Notes: a model not told the origin generated them from the letters alone. DNA of 64,000 nt from Chinchilla lanigera (GCF_000276665.1 NW_004955473.1:4895357-4959356), one strand, 5' to 3'. Shown: positions 1-11,425, numbered from the stretch's first letter. Translations and numbers: made by a program.

Positions 1-29
1 GAAAACACATATAGACATACAAAGGAGAC

Positions 30-171
30 TTTTTTTTTTGACAGGGTCTTGCTATGTAGTTCAGGCTGGCTTTGAACTCTATGTAGCCCAGGCAGGCCTC
101 CAATTTGTGGTGATCCTCCTGCCTCAACCTCCTGAGTGCTGGGATTATAGGCGTGCACCGCCATGCTCAGC
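30..171 (-). repeat. B1 SINE, antisense
   Basis: A T-tract is followed by the reverse complement of a B1 element, with the box 'gctgggattataggcgtgc' near its 5' end. It lacks an obvious intact target-site duplication. Confidence 0.85.
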
Positions 172-474
172 TAATTGTGAGACTCTTAATTTGTGTCAAA
201 CTTATTTTCTTATAGTCAAAGTGTCAGGTGTCATTTTATTCAAGGGGTCAAGTCCCGAGAACGAGGTACCCGCGGACGAAAAGAAAAAGTAAAGAGAGAC
301 AAGAAAAACAAGAGAGGCACAAGTCTGGGATCAAGGGGCTTACAGCTTCTCGGACTCAGCCCCGATTACCAATCTCAGTCACCTTTTATTGTGCGAGAAC
401 CAAGGGCGTAGCTAGTACAAATGGGCGGGTACCATTTGAGCAAAGATAATTAAAGGATTATCCTTCTCCACATG

Positions 475-595
475 TAATCCAACACATGCCTGTAGTCCCT
501 GCACTCGAGGCTGAGACAGGAGGATCGTAAACACAAGGCTAAGCCTAAGGGGCTGTATAATGAAGCCTTATCTTAAGAAACTCTTAACAAATAAT
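475..595 (+). repeat. Diverged B1 SINE
   Basis: Contains recognisable 'cctgtagtccctgcactcgaggctgaga' order (positions about 490-518) and a decayed 3' half ending in an A-rich stretch. Old and heavily mutated. Confidence 0.65.
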
Positions 596-840
596 AAAGA
601 AATCATTGTGTCCTCAATGCATTCTAATCAAAGAATGTCCTTCTCCACAGCAGGAGCCATTTCCTTTCCTAAACTATACATTACCTAAGGACAGGGATTA
701 TGTCCTGTTTATGCTTGTCTTCAGTGTCTTGTACTCTCTGGCACATGGTAAATTCTCAGTGGCTAAATCCTAGTACCATGAAGGACCTTATAGAATATAG
801 TTAAATTTCTTTTTGTGTTATCTAAATCATTTTTTTGAAC

Positions 841-987
841 CAGGAGTGGTGACGCATGCCTGTAATCCCAGCAGTTGGGAGGCTGAGGCAGGAGGATCAT
901 CATGAGTTCGAGGCCAGCCTAGGCTACATAGTAAGTTCAAGACCAGACTGCACTACATAGCGAGACCCTGTCTCCCCACAAAAAAAT
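841..987 (+). repeat. B1 SINE
   Basis: Nearly full-length copy with the internal duplication (two 'gccagcctaggctacatag'-type units) and an A-rich tail. Confidence 0.9.
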
Positions 988-1140
988 TTTCTCTTTTTCC
1001 TTTTATGCCTTCATCAGAGTGGTTCACACTGTACTATAGTTATTACCAACTCTGATTCTTCTGAAATTCCAGCAAGGAATGATATTTTTTGAAAAGACTG
1101 ATAAAGTTAAATAGTTGGGTTCCTTACAAAGAGGCATCTA

Positions 1141-1345
1141 GTCGGGTATGGTGCTGCATACCTGTAATCTAAGCACTCTTAAGAGGCTGAGGCAGGATCA
1201 TTGCAAGTTCGAGCCCAGCCTGGGCAATTTAGCGACTAATCAGGACTCTATCTCAAAATAAAAATTAAACAAATGGCTGGGGCCATAGTTCAGCACAAAG
1301 GCCCTGGGTTTAGTGCTCAGTTTGAGTAGGGATGGAGGACAAACA
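1141..1345 (+). repeat. B1-dID composite SINE
   Basis: A B1-like 7SL domain (1141-1262) runs through an A-rich linker straight into a shortened ID-like domain with 'ctgggtttagtgctcag' at its end. This B1-then-ID order recurs at several loci here and matches the known B1-dID fusion SINE of non-muroid rodents. Confidence 0.75.
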
Positions 1346-1739
1346 AAAACAAAAATGAGGCATCTAGCTACAATGGGCACACACTGTTGGGTTGACCTGC
1401 CCTGGGTTTTATCATGTTGGGAAAACCAGGAATGGTTTGATGTTCAGGAATCAAGTCTAAGGAGCATGTACACTTCTTAACCATTTGGGGTTTGTTTCCA
1501 GTGTGCCTCAATGTATGGGTGCCTTCCTAGAAAAGCCCTTCTGGGAGTATGGAAAAACAAAAGCTTATGAAACCTGGAGAAATGAGGTTGCTAGTTTAGG
1601 TACTATTTTCATGCTAGTCTGTGATATTTGAGGTTACTCATTTATTATTAAGCAACCTGAGATAAATGGGACTTGGCTAAAAATGTCTTTGGAAAGAATT
1701 CTTTAAAATGTTCAGTCAGTATCAGTAAAATTAAGAAGA

Positions 1740-1805
1740 ATTGCTATTTCTTTCATTAATTTAACAAATATTTATTGAGCAAATGCTATGTATCAGGCAC
1801 TGTTA
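1740..1805 (+). repeat. MIR-like fragment
   Basis: 'aacaaatatttattgagc' followed by 'tatgtatcaggcactgtt' is the classic tail of an ancient mammal-wide repeat. Confidence 0.5.
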
Positions 1806-2306
1806 CACAGAGCAAATTGGCTTATTGGGAACTGAATCCCAAAGGTGAGGAAGAAAATTTGGCCTGTGTATGTGCAGTTTGCCTACAGAAATCTGAAGTA
1901 AACAGGTACAATAATGAGAAGTCAAGGAGTAAGTCAGCTTTTCCCACTTAGTAGAACAAGTGAAAAGGCATGTTTCAGTCGTGATGGAAAATTTCCTAAG
2001 AAAGGCATGCAACTATACAATACTTAACTTGGTATCTTGTACAAAATTAGAAGTCATTTTAGGTATGTAAAAGTTGGTTAGTTAATAACTGTGCTGTATT
2101 ACGTTTCTGTCCAAGCAGTACTTTAAGTGTCTATCCATTTACTTCCTTTGAAGCCAAAATACTTTTAAATAGCTTTTTTCTTTTGGGGGCAAATTGAGGC
2201 AAAAGCTGTTGAACTTTTCCCCAATCTGTATTTGGTTTTGTCAGCTTGTGAAAGGCAAGCAAAAACAGAATAAACACATCAGTGTTAAAACAAAGTTACA
2301 AAGGTT

Positions 2307-2433
2307 TTATTTTTGTTTTGTTTTGTTTTGTTTGAGATAGGGTCTCTATGTATTCTAGGCTGGCCTTGAATCTACAGTTTTGCCTGAGCCTCCCAAGTGC
2401 TGGGATTACAGGTATGCATCAACACATCTACCC
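2307..2433 (-). repeat. B1 SINE, antisense
   Basis: Starts with (TTTTG)n, the complement of an A-rich tail, then 'gagatagggtctc' and ends in the reversed B1 5' half. The internal region is shortened. Confidence 0.8.
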
Positions 2434-2657
2434 AGAATTTTAAAAAAACACATAGACATTTATTTTCATAGATGAACCTGGGCTGGAGATGGGGAACAAA
2501 CTAAATTCGTTACCTACGGTTAACCATGTGGAACTTTTTCTAACCAGTTTCATTTTCTAAGCTCTGAGAGTTACCCATTTCTACTTTTGGTGCTTCATCA
2601 TTTTTATAGGAAAATCTTATCCAGAAAATAGAAGCTGAATATCTTGTTGAGATTGAT

Positions 2658-2766
2658 ATAAGCTTCTCCCCATTTCATATTTTTATTTTCATAGTTTATT
2701 ATTTCCAAGTATAAACAATTTTTCTTCATAAGCTTCTCCCTATTTCATGTTTTTATTTTCATAGTT
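2658..2766. repeat. Direct duplication, 39-bp arms, period 70
   Basis: The segment 2658-2696 is repeated at 2728-2766 with two differences (both units begin ataagcttctccc and end attttcatagtt). It is a local tandem-type duplication in AT-rich intron, with no sign of function. Confidence 0.9.
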
Positions 2767-3181
2767 GACCTGAATTGGAAAGAAGCTACTTGTAATTTTT
2801 TAAATCTTAGTGTAATCGATCATAGAAATGTGTTTGACTGTAGCTTGCTGTCCTTAACAGTGCCAGGCATCACTATGTGGTGCATGCACTATATAGTATA
2901 GATAGGACCACACCATTCTGAGTTCTGAAATACATTTGGCCCAGAGAATTTTAGCCAGAGGCTGTAAACCTGTACATGGGCTTATGTTTTCACCTCTGTG
3001 CCCTGGCACTGAAAACAGGGTAAAGTACCTATTTTTAATCTCTACAAGTGTATATAGGATGCTACCATAGCAGGGCCTGTTAGGTGTGTCCTTTAAAGCC
3101 TAGTCAGGGCAGGAATGCATCTACCAGCCAATGAAGTGGTTCTTAAAGTATGGTATAATGCCCCCCCCCCATTACTTAGGA

Positions 3182-3250
3182 CAGTGATGGTGAACCTTTT
3201 AGAGCTTTCAGTGATATACAAAGCCTGCAGCACAGGCATGCTACAGTTAG
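3182..3250 (+). mobile_element. hAT-like MITE, partial copy
   Basis: Begins cagtgatggtgaacctttta, the same terminal sequence as the complement of the element at 37755-37835: 33 of the first 35 bases match when that copy is reverse-complemented. Weaker similarity continues through 'cacaggcatgctacag'; the far terminus is decayed. Terminal CAG/CTG bases are typical of hAT DNA transposons. No transposase is present. Confidence 0.6.
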
Positions 3251-3278
3251 GAACTTGTTAAATATGCAAATTAGGCTA

Positions 3279-3478
3279 GTGGTGATTACAGGTGTGCCTG
3301 TAATCCCAGCATTTGGGAGGCTGAGGCAGGAGGATCCTCATGAGTTTGAGCCCAGCCTGAAAGAGAGAGAGAGAGAGAAGGAGGAGTAGGAGAGGGGAGG
3401 GGGAGGAGAAAGAAAGAAAGAGAGAGAAAAAGAAAGAAATGCAAATTGTTGAGGGAGGAGAGGAGAGGAAGGGGAAGT
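3279..3478 (+). repeat. 5' half of a B1 SINE with GA-rich tail
   Basis: The B1 is cut off after 'gagcccagcctgaa' and continues into a purine-only (GAAA/GAGA) stretch of about 115 bases (3360-3475). The tail has probably expanded by slippage. Confidence 0.75.
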
Positions 3479-3774
3479 TAAAACAATGAGGATGTGTTAT
3501 GTACCTATAGCAGCTCCCCACAAAGTGTAATCGTTGTGTTCTGCAAATATGTACTAATAACATTTTTAAATATTAAAAGAAATTAAAATTGCCGAAAGCC
3601 TTCCAAGACTTGCTGATTCAGAAAGTCTGGAGGTGGGGCCTGGCTGCCTACATTTTAACAAGCCCTGCAGGGGGTGCTGACTTACTTTCCTGTTTAATAA
3701 TAAGAAAGGCTAAGCCTGGTCAGTTGCCTCCTGCTTTTCTGTATCTCTGAAGCTAAAGTGTTTTTTACTTTCTT

Positions 3775-3955
3775 TTGCTGGTATGGAGACTTAACACAGG
3801 GCTTTCCCATGGAGTTATGTCCCCAGCTTTGTTTTGTTTTTAATTTTGAGGCATGGTCTTACTGAGCTGCCCAGGCTGGGCTCAAAGTTGTCATCTTCTT
3901 GCCTCATCTTCCCAGAGTACTAGGATTGTAGGCCTGCACTATTATACTGGGCAGT
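3775..3955 (-). repeat. B1-dID composite SINE, antisense
   Basis: On the minus strand a B1 domain leads through an A-rich linker to an ID-like domain; on the plus strand this reads 'gagttatgtccccagc' followed by 'gaggcatggtcttactgag'. Confidence 0.7.
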
Positions 3956-4006
3956 TTTTCCATTTTATAAATTACCGAAAACCAGAAAAAAACAGTATTT
4001 TCTGGG

Positions 4007-4195
4007 ATAGTGGTACGTGCCTGTGGTCCTAGTACTCGAGAGACTAAGGCAGGAAAATCTCCAGTTGGAGCCCTGCCTGGGAAACTAACTTAATGACTTA
4101 GCAAGACCTCGTCTCAAAACAAAAATTGAAAGAGGGTTAGGGATGTAGCTCAGTGTGAAGTCCCTGGGTTCAGTCCCCAGTGTAGGGGAGAAAGG
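4007..4195 (+). repeat. B1-dID composite SINE
   Basis: B1 part ends 'gacctcgtctcaaaac'; the linker 'aaaaattgaaagagg' joins it to an ID-like part containing 'gatgtagctcagtgtgaag' and 'ggttcagtccccagtg'. Confidence 0.75.
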
Positions 4196-4224
4196 GGGTA
4201 ACAACCAGACTAGTATTCAGTGAT

Positions 4225-4440
4225 ACATAAAAAAAGTATACAATTCAAATTTTAGTGTCCATAAATAAAATTTTATTGGAACATAGCTGTGTACATATTG
4301 TCTGGCTGCTTTTATGCACCATTGGCAGAATTGTACAGTTTCAGCAGACATGGACTGAGCTACAATGCTGAAAATGTTTACTACGTGATCCTTAGATAAA
4401 CAACATTGCTGCTGTAGGTCAATAGCTGACATCCTTGAGG
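4225..4440 (-). repeat. Old DNA-transposon fossil (hAT-Charlie type)
   Basis: The segment around 'aaaattttattggaacatag' and 'gtctggctgctttta' resembles a common mammalian nonautonomous hAT (MER-class) element in reverse orientation. The family name is from memory of the motif order, so only the class is claimed. Confidence 0.5.
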
Positions 4441-4869
4441 ACTAACGACAGGGAAGGTACTGAGACCTACCTTCCTCTGAAAATGTCACCATCCTCCTGA
4501 AGAAATCTGTGGAAGTCTAAGGTTTCTACATGGAAGTGTTACGACCATTAGATCATTCCTCAACTCTTTGTAGTTTTACATGAAAATAGCTTAGTATTAT
4601 TTTGGAGGAGTAAGAGCCAAGTCATTGGCGGACACTTTAAATTTTGTTATTCTAGAAAATATTTCATCTGAAATTACTCAGTTTTGGAGGGGGAGATAAA
4701 TTCATTTATGAGATTTTTTTATGATTTTCTTCTGAATTTTAACATTTCTTTCACACAAGACTGAACTGTGTCCACGTTAGATTGTATTGCAAGATTTTAA
4801 ATGTGCAGAGTTGGAGCCATTTAATTACTCCTGAAGTGGTCATAATGTCTCTGATACCCTGTGTTTCTT

Positions 4870-5181
4870 TTTGTACAGTTGTCCTGCTGTACCCATGGAT
4901 TCAACCAACTATGGATCAAAAATACTTTGCAGAAAAATCGTGTCAGTACTAAATGTGTACAGGCTTTTTTCTTGTTTTTATTGTCCAGACAGTTATAGTA
5001 TAGCAACTATTTACTTTGTATTGGACATGATAAGTTAGAGATGGTTTAAAATACATTACAGGATATGTATAGGTTACACACAAATACCACACCATTTTAT
5101 ATAAGGGACTTGCCCCATACATTTGGTATCTTCTGAGGGTCCTATAACCAATCCCCTGCAGATACTGAGGGATGACTATAC
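4870..5181. repeat. Old palindromic DNA-transposon fossil (Tigger type)
   Basis: The left end has 'acccatggattcaaccaac' and the right end 'aaccaatcccctgcagatac', with 'ccattttatataagggactt' inside. That order is typical of a nonautonomous TcMar-Tigger-like element widespread in placental mammals. It is about 310 bp, with decayed inverted ends and no coding capacity. Confidence 0.6.
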
Positions 5182-5466
5182 CTACCTACCTACCTACCTA
5201 GTCAGCTTTCTGTGTTTACCTCATTTATAATGAGGAAGAGGTATTTGATGAACTTCTCATATGTTTTTTATGAACTTTTCTGGAAGCTGCAGATTTCCTC
5301 ACTAGGCAGCATTAAATTGTACTTTTAAAAACCCAGTAAATTTTCTGAGGAAAGTTTATTTCGGCTTACAGTTTATAGAGGTTTCAGCCTATAGTTGGCT
5401 GACTCCAAGGCAGGGTGGCGTGGCAGGGCAGGCAGAAGGCAGCAAGCAGCAGTAAAGTAGTGAAAC

Positions 5467-5488
5467 AGCAACAGCAGCAGCAGCAGCC
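5467..5488. repeat. Short (CAG)n tract
   Basis: 'caacagcagcagcagcagcc' in the intron about 215 bases before exon 2a. Too short to be a notable expansion. Confidence 0.8.
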
Positions 5489-5701
5489 AAAAACTCCAGC
5501 CATTTAAGAGTGTGCATTCAGATTATCTGTAGGGCTTGTGTGTACAACAACTGTAACTATATTTGATTTTGGTCATTGAACAGTGAATGCCATGTAGCCC
5601 ACTGTGCAGTAAGTCTTCTACAATGCATTGACAATCATAAACATGTATTAACTGTTGTATTTTTATATGTGTGTGTCTTTTAATAAATTGTGTTCCTTTA
5701 G

Positions 5702-5844
5702 GCAACTTGTTCCAGCGATGGCATGTTCCACTAGAACTCCAGATGACACGACAAATGGCTAGCTCTGGTGCATCAGGGGGCAAAGTGGATAATTCTGTGT
5801 TAGTCCTTATTGTGGGCTTATCAACAATAGGAGCTGGTGCATAT
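5702..5844 (+). CDS. AIFM1: AIFM1 exon 2a (ubiquitous isoform)
   Basis: Encodes the end of codon 36 to Tyr83 (human numbering): the matrix-side stretch [17 protein letters not shown], a Gly/Ser-rich hinge, then the hydrophobic segment [17 protein letters not shown] that anchors AIF in the inner mitochondrial membrane. It is 143 nt with acceptor ttcctttag and donor TAT|gtaagt. It is the alternative partner of exon 2b 1.3 kb downstream: both start in the same phase and end after a tyrosine codon, so either can join exon 3. Human has Val where Ile is read in the anchor; otherwise nearly identical. The exon-internal ATG codons are not starts; translation starts in exon 1. Confidence 0.98.
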
Positions 5845-6427
5845 GTAAGTAGAAAAGCAGCTTGTGCGGAGAAGCTGCTAAACAGCTCCCGCTGGTAGAC
5901 TCAGCATTACTCTGCTTTCAAACTTTTGCAACTAATTCCCCTTTCTCCTTTTGAAAAAAATTCCAAAAAGCTTTCTTTAAAGTGCCTGCTGTCTAATATC
6001 CTATGGGAGCCAACTTGGGAATGACAGAAATTTAATCTCATGTGGATTGATCTCTGCTCTTTTAACTTGTCTTTTTATTCTTGAAAGCCATTGTGTTTTC
6101 TTAGACTTGACTAACCTACAAAACTGTACCTGTTCTCTTGGATGTAACACACTAACTTACGAATAAAGTAAAAATTCATTGCAGCTCCTTAGCACAATAT
6201 TTGATTTTGAACTATCTGTCAAATATTTTGCTTTTTCCTCAGCTTGAGATTTTCATTTTTAAAAAACCAACAGCAACAGCCTTCAATCAAAAATATTAAG
6301 CATTCCTAAAAGAAATACTACCCCCGAGTCTCACCCAAAGACTAAGTTATAGAAGCAGGCCTAGTATCTCCTATTTTAGAATGGAATTTGTGTGAGGTGG
6401 GAAATATGCTGTTTAATTGTTGTGTAG

Positions 6428-6561
6428 TATTAGCACAATTAGGGGCTGGGGATTTAGCTCAGCGGCAAAAGCGCCTGCCTGGTAAGCTGAAGGTCGTGAG
6501 TTCGGTTCCCGGTACCGGAGAAAAACCAAAAAAAAAAAAAAAAAAAATATTAGCACAATTA
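6428..6561 (+). mobile_element. ID SINE with perfect 14-bp target duplication
   Basis: Full-length tRNA-derived ID element (6442-6547) with a long A-tail, flanked by tattagcacaatta on both sides (6428-6441 and 6548-6561). Intact duplications and the near-consensus body indicate recent insertion between exons 2a and 2b. Confidence 0.95.
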
Positions 6562-7164
6562 TACCTCCATAAATGAACTTAGATCAACTTAGCAGGTCAC
6601 AGAGGAATTATTCTCTGAGTGGTTTTTGTTTGTTTTGTTTTAATTTGGCAGGGCTTACCATAACTAAGCAGAATAGTCTAAAGTTGGATGTTGTAAGTTT
6701 GAGTGATCCAACTCTGGTAACACCTACTAATACCCTTGGTTGAAGAAAGTTGCATTTTACTTACCAACAGCAAATGATTGAAGGCCATTTCAATATTAAG
6801 TCTTTCTTGATTGCTAAGACAGTGAACTTATCTTTATTCCTTGGTCACTAGGTTAAGATAGGGATGTACAAATATTTAAAGTTATCTATGTCCTCATACC
6901 TGACCTGACTCCCAAACGCACAAGAAGAGTAAGTAGCTCTGGCCAGTTGTCAATCATTGCAGAGTAGGAAATAGGTGAGATTTATCTGATAACATACTTT
7001 GATGGAAGATACAGTCCCCTCCAATCCTGGAGCAGCATTTTTCCCTTTATCACACAGAGTAACCAGAAATGCTTCCCTGCCTTTTTATTGAATGTTTCTT
7101 CATTAATACTTAGTGCTTTTTCTATTTCCTTTTGTTTCTTTCCTGGCCTTATCTTCACCTACAG

Positions 7165-7295
7165 TTGTGCAGTGCCATCACCTAGGATTCCCTTCTAGAT
7201 CACTAGCGTCTACAGGTGCTTCTGGGAAAGAAGGCAGCAGACTAGTGTACTTCTTAATTGTAGGAGCAACAGTCACGGGGGCAGGAGTTTATTAT
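7165..7295 (+). CDS. AIFM1: AIFM1 alternative exon 2b (brain-type isoform AIF2)
   Basis: This replaces exon 2a in the AIF2 (AIF-exB) isoform known from human brain. It encodes VVQCHHLGFPSRSLASTG, a charged hinge and then the anchor LVYFLIVGATVTGAGVYY. It is 131 nt with acceptor cctacag and donor TAT|gtaaga; entry and exit phases equal those of exon 2a, and it is 12 nt shorter. Family knowledge: the two exons give different membrane-insertion depth of AIF, with 2b held more tightly. The hydrophobic run here is intact and slightly longer than in 2a. Including both exons keeps neither frame nor phase (143 plus 131 nt), which fits mutual exclusion. Confidence 0.95.
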
Positions 7296-7505
7296 GTAAG
7301 ATACTTACACTAAAGTATATTTTGGGATAGGGTGGGTGAGACCATGGCACTAATGAAAACTTGATCTACTAGAATATAGTAAAACATTCACAGCATGTGC
7401 TTTTTCTAGGTGTTTATTGAAGGGACATTGTCAGCCTTAGAGTCCTTAAATCTCATTCTTCAAATTATTCAAGTCCTACCAGATAGATCTAAAATCATAA
7501 ATTTA

Positions 7506-7590
7506 GGGCCAGGATATAGCTCAGTGGCACAGCACCTGCCTGCACATGCAAGGTCCTGAGTTTGATTCCTGGTAAAACACACACACACAA
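7506..7590 (+). mobile_element. ID SINE (diverged)
   Basis: 'ggatatagctcagtggcaca' (A box region) and 'gagtttgattcctgg' (B box region), then a short (CA)n-like tail. Imperfect flanks aatcataaattta / aatcacaaattta look like a target duplication with one mutation. Confidence 0.8.
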
Positions 7591-7808
7591 ACACACACAG
7601 AATCACAAATTTAAAGCCAAATTCTCATCATCAACCCTTTCTTTGAAATTTTTGCCAGTATCATACTTTTTAATGATACTAAATTATATTGTGCTTTAGT
7701 GCTGCATATCTAACAAGACAGTCTCAAAGAGTAAATGATGAATAAGCCAATAAAGGTAATTTAAAGCACCATTCATTTTGAATCGTTTTAGGTAAAACAG
7801 AATTTTTG

Positions 7809-7973
7809 GCTGGGCGTGGTGGTGCGTACCTGTAATCCCAGCACTTGGGAGGCTGAGGCAGGAGGATCGTTGTGAGTTGAGGCCAGCCTGGGCTACAAAG
7901 TGAGCTCAAGGTCAGCCTGAACTGCATAGCGAGAGCTTGTCTCAAAAAGACAAAAAAAAAAAAAAAAAAAAAA
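7809..7973 (+). repeat. B1 SINE
   Basis: Full-length, close to the consensus for this genome, with 'gctgggcgtggtggtgcgta' at its 5' end and a pure A tail of about 20 bases. Confidence 0.92.
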
Positions 7974-8659
7974 GTTTTGTATTTTGTGGGAAACAACTCC
8001 ACTTTCACTGTGAAAAGGCATTTTATTGATTGCTTCTGAGGAAGTTCAAAAGCCATAGAATTGCAGTGTTCTCCCAGCCCCCACCAGCCACAATCTCTAC
8101 TTCAAAGTGAACTCATTTGGCAGTGTCCCTTTTGTAATCTTTTATTTGGTCAAACTATTGGCTGAAGTGGTGCAAGCTAACACATTCATGTAGATTGCTT
8201 TCTTAAGTGCCTCTCATTCATGAGTCAGATACTACCCTTTGAGCCCTAACTTTTCTATTTCATGTCTCTCTCAGCTTTTCCCATCAGTTCTACCCCATTC
8301 ATTCCAAAATAGATGTAAAGTGTTTGTGTTAGATATGTTTGCAACAATGTAAACCTGTTAAACCTCTGGCTTGTGTTGCCATTACCAGAGTTGGATGGCC
8401 TCCATAGAGTTGGCCATGCAAATTCTCTTGATGCCAAGCCACAAGCCAGGGCCAATCACTGTTGCTTTCTCCTGTCTTAGAAATGTCTAAGAAGCACAAG
8501 TTCCTCTAAGCTATTCAGTTAAATGCCTCATTGCCCTCTGTGTTTGTCCAGCGCTGGTGGTAATAAAGCTTTTATATTAAAGTTGCTCCAGGTTGAATGA
8601 TAAGCTTTTGTCTACCTACAACTGTTGTCAAACTATTTTGTGTGCTTTTTTAAACTCCC

Positions 8660-8840
8660 CCTCAATACTAGGGATTGAACCCAGGGCTTTCACACTAAGC
8701 TATGTCCCCAGACCTTTCTTTGTTTTTTGTTTTGAGATAGGGTCTTGCTGAGTTACCCAGGTGGAGCTCAAATTTATAATCCTCCTGCCTCAGCCTCCCA
8801 CAGTGCTGGGGTTATAGGCATCTGCCACCACATTCAGCTG
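8660..8840 (-). repeat. B1-dID composite SINE, antisense
   Basis: 'gggattgaacccagggcttt' (ID complement, B box) precedes 'gagatagggtcttgctgag' (B1 3' end complement), giving B1-then-ID order on the minus strand. Confidence 0.75.
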
Positions 8841-9909
8841 TACACTTTTGTTTTAGGTTTTAAATTGTTGAAAACTTGATATGAGGTGGCTTGAGGTTCT
8901 TTTTTCCTCTGAAATTAATATTAATATCAAAGGAAATATTAACTTAAAATCAGCATCCAGATTAGGTGAGATATAGCTAAAAGTTGTTTATAGTTAGTTG
9001 TGTTAGTTCCTTGGACTGCCGTAACGATACCAGAGACTGCCTAGCTTAAACACCAAAAGTTTGTTTTCTCATAATTCCAGAGGCTAGAAGTACAAGATCA
9101 AGCTTAGATAGGGTTCAGTTTGTGGTGAGGCTTGTCTTCGTGGCATGCAGCCAGCCACCTCCTTGCTGTGTCTTCTCATGGTTGGGATGGGATGGAGAGC
9201 TTGCTAGGTGGCTCTGGTGTCACTTTCTCTTCTTTAAAAAGCACCAGCCCTAATAGGTCAGGGCACTACTCTTAGAATTTCATTTAACTTTTATCACCTT
9301 CCAAAAGCCCCATCTCTCTTTACTCTCATGTTGGGGGCTAGGGAGGATTCGGTATGAATTAGGAGAGGACATGAACATTTAGTGCATAACAGTGTCCCAA
9401 CATAACTGTTTTCTCATTTGAGGTAATATTCCTAATTTCAGTCTAATTACTACTTTAGCAGTTCCTGTCCTGGCAGCTTTATCGTCTTTCCATTTCTCCC
9501 CACACAAAGGGATTTGTGGCTTTTAAAAGAGGTTGCTATGGCCAACAGAAAGAAATATATTTTATCTTGCAATCCATTACATAACTGCAAACACATAAAA
9601 TTAAAATAATGTTTCAAGTAATGCTACTTCTGTGATACACTCCAGTATTTTTTATTTCTTTCTTAATGCTAGTATTAACCTACAAATTGATTTAACAGCA
9701 GTCTAATGGGTTGCAACTACACTTTGAGAAAAATTGATTTGAACAGTGCTTTTGCTGCTTAGATGTAAACATGACTACTTGATTGACATCCATGTGTTTT
9801 TCTTGTTATTGATGTCTTCCTCTAGGACCTCACGCAGACTCACTAATCTTAACTCTCTATTATTTTTCGGTGAACAGAGCCAAAGTGGCCTTTAGAATAT
9901 TTAGTGAGA

Positions 9910-10005
9910 GCCAGGCATAGTGGTACATGCCTATAATCCTAGCACTTAGGAGGCTGAGGCAGAACAATCACCATGAGTTCAAGGCCAGCCTGATGTCTCA
10001 AAAAT
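9910..10005 (+). repeat. B1 SINE, internally shortened
   Basis: Intact 5' half; the second duplicated unit is missing and 'ccagcctgatgtctcaaaaa' joins the tail directly. Confidence 0.8.
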
Positions 10006-10104
10006 ACTACATTTGGTGAGATTATTTGGGCCATTTGCTATTGTTCTACTGATAGAATCACATTGCTTCAATCAGGAAATGACCTGTCAAGTTGAATAAA
10101 TATC

Positions 10105-10204
10105 AGGCTGGGGATATAGCTCGGTGGCATAAGCGCCTGCCTGGCAAGCTCAAGGTCGTGAGTTCAATCCCTAGTACCGCAAAAAAAAAAAAAAAAAAAT
10201 TTTT
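10105..10204 (+). mobile_element. ID SINE
   Basis: Full-length ID with A/T-rich tail; flanks ttgaataaata upstream and downstream mark the target duplication. Confidence 0.88.
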
Positions 10205-11139
10205 TTGAATAAATACCATCATATCCATCTGTTCAGAAAAGTAGTCTCCAATAATATTTTTCATAAATTTCTTACTCTAACATATATTTGTGTCATTAAT
10301 TGGAAATATGTGCAAACTGGGAATAGGAAGCCCCTGGGGAGAAGCGAATTTTAATTTAGTATGTCTTCGTGAGAACATTTAGCTTAAAAGCTGATACACA
10401 TATACACAGACCTTCGTTCTGCCCTTTCCTCACCAAACCTCAGGCTCTTTCTTCTTCCGCTCTTCTGTTCATGTGCAAAGCCATTGAGAAGTTGGATATC
10501 GCTCTCAATGAGCATGGGCCCAGGTTCTTTTCTGTTTACTCTGTTGACTCAGTGAAACTTTTCTAGGTAAAAGCCCTTTTTTGTGTGTATGCCAGGGATT
10601 GAACCCCAGGCCTCATGCCTGTGTTCCACCACACCCTCAGGCAAAAAGTCTCTTTCTTAAAACAAAAAATTAAGTATGATTAAATACTGGAAAAAGAAAT
10701 ACTGACTAGTGTATGTATAGTAATCTGATGCCAAAATTTTAAAAATTCTTCCTGAAATGAATGTTAATTGAATGGTTTATGTATTTGAATTTAGTGGTAA
10801 ATTCAAAGAGCAGCTATTTTCTTTGAACATCTAGTACTTTCTACTCCATTTGTCTCCTATGTTAAATGTTTGCAGGCTGACAAATGGCAGTCTCAGCTCT
10901 GAGTCCAGGTTCCCTGGTTTGTAGCATGGCACTTAATGGGCTGCTCTGTAATGGAGTATCATAGGAATAGTCTTATATGTTTTTGATCCTTCCTCTGGCT
11001 TTTCCTCAGTTAATTAATCTGGGATTTTATTTGACATACAATCACTTAAATACCTGTTGTACTGACCCTGTGAAGTACAAAAGAGCAAAAATGTTGTGAT
11101 TTTAGAAATTACTTTGCTTACCACCTTTCAAAAAGTTGC

Positions 11140-11220
11140 TCATAGTTCTGGCTAATATGGTTCAGAGCACTCATCTAACATATACAAGGTCCTGGGTTTG
11201 ATTCCCAGCGCCAAATAAAT
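11140..11220 (+). repeat. Old ID-like SINE
   Basis: 'ggtcctgggtttgattccca' preserves the tRNA-type B box; the A box region is degraded. Confidence 0.55.
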
Positions 11221-11229
11221 AAATGCAAA

Positions 11230-11425
11230 TTAAAAAGTAAAAATAACCCAGTGCCATGATGCCTATCTATAATCCCAGCACTGAGACTGAGTGTGGGGAG
11301 GATCGTAAGTTCAAATCCTCTGTGTGCAATTTAGCAAGACCCTGCCTCAAAATAAAAAATCTAAAACACTGGGGGTACTGTCAGTGGTAGACTACCCCTG
11401 ATTCAAGCCCCAGTACTGGAGAAAA
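11230..11425 (+). repeat. B1-dID composite SINE
   Basis: B1 domain ('ctataatcccagcactgaga') to 'gaccctgcctcaaaataaaa', then an ID-like domain ending 'caagccccagtactgg'. Confidence 0.7.

Larger units (their letters stand above)
1..5701 (+). other. AIFM1: AIFM1 intron 1, 3' part
   Basis: This is the downstream part of the first intron, ending in the acceptor ttcctttag before exon 2a. No exon 1-like sequence or CpG island is visible in it, which places the AIFM1 promoter before the window. Content is SINEs, a hAT-like MITE copy (3182-3250), two older DNA-transposon fossils (about 4225-4440 and 4870-5181), a 39-bp direct duplication and short simple repeats. Roughly 5335-5460 resembles an old interspersed repeat I cannot name. 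Between 173 and 475, 600 and 840, 1350 and 2300, 2770 and 3180, and 4440 and 4870, I see only unremarkable AT-rich intron. Confidence 0.85.

Noticed and set aside
1..5701. AIFM1 exon 1 or promoter
   Set aside because: No CpG island and no presequence-like frame ending in the right phase; it must lie upstream.
6442..6547. ID elements as tRNA genes
   Set aside because: They keep A and B box-like promoters but lack a cloverleaf acceptor stem and carry A-tails and target duplications, so they are retroposed SINEs.
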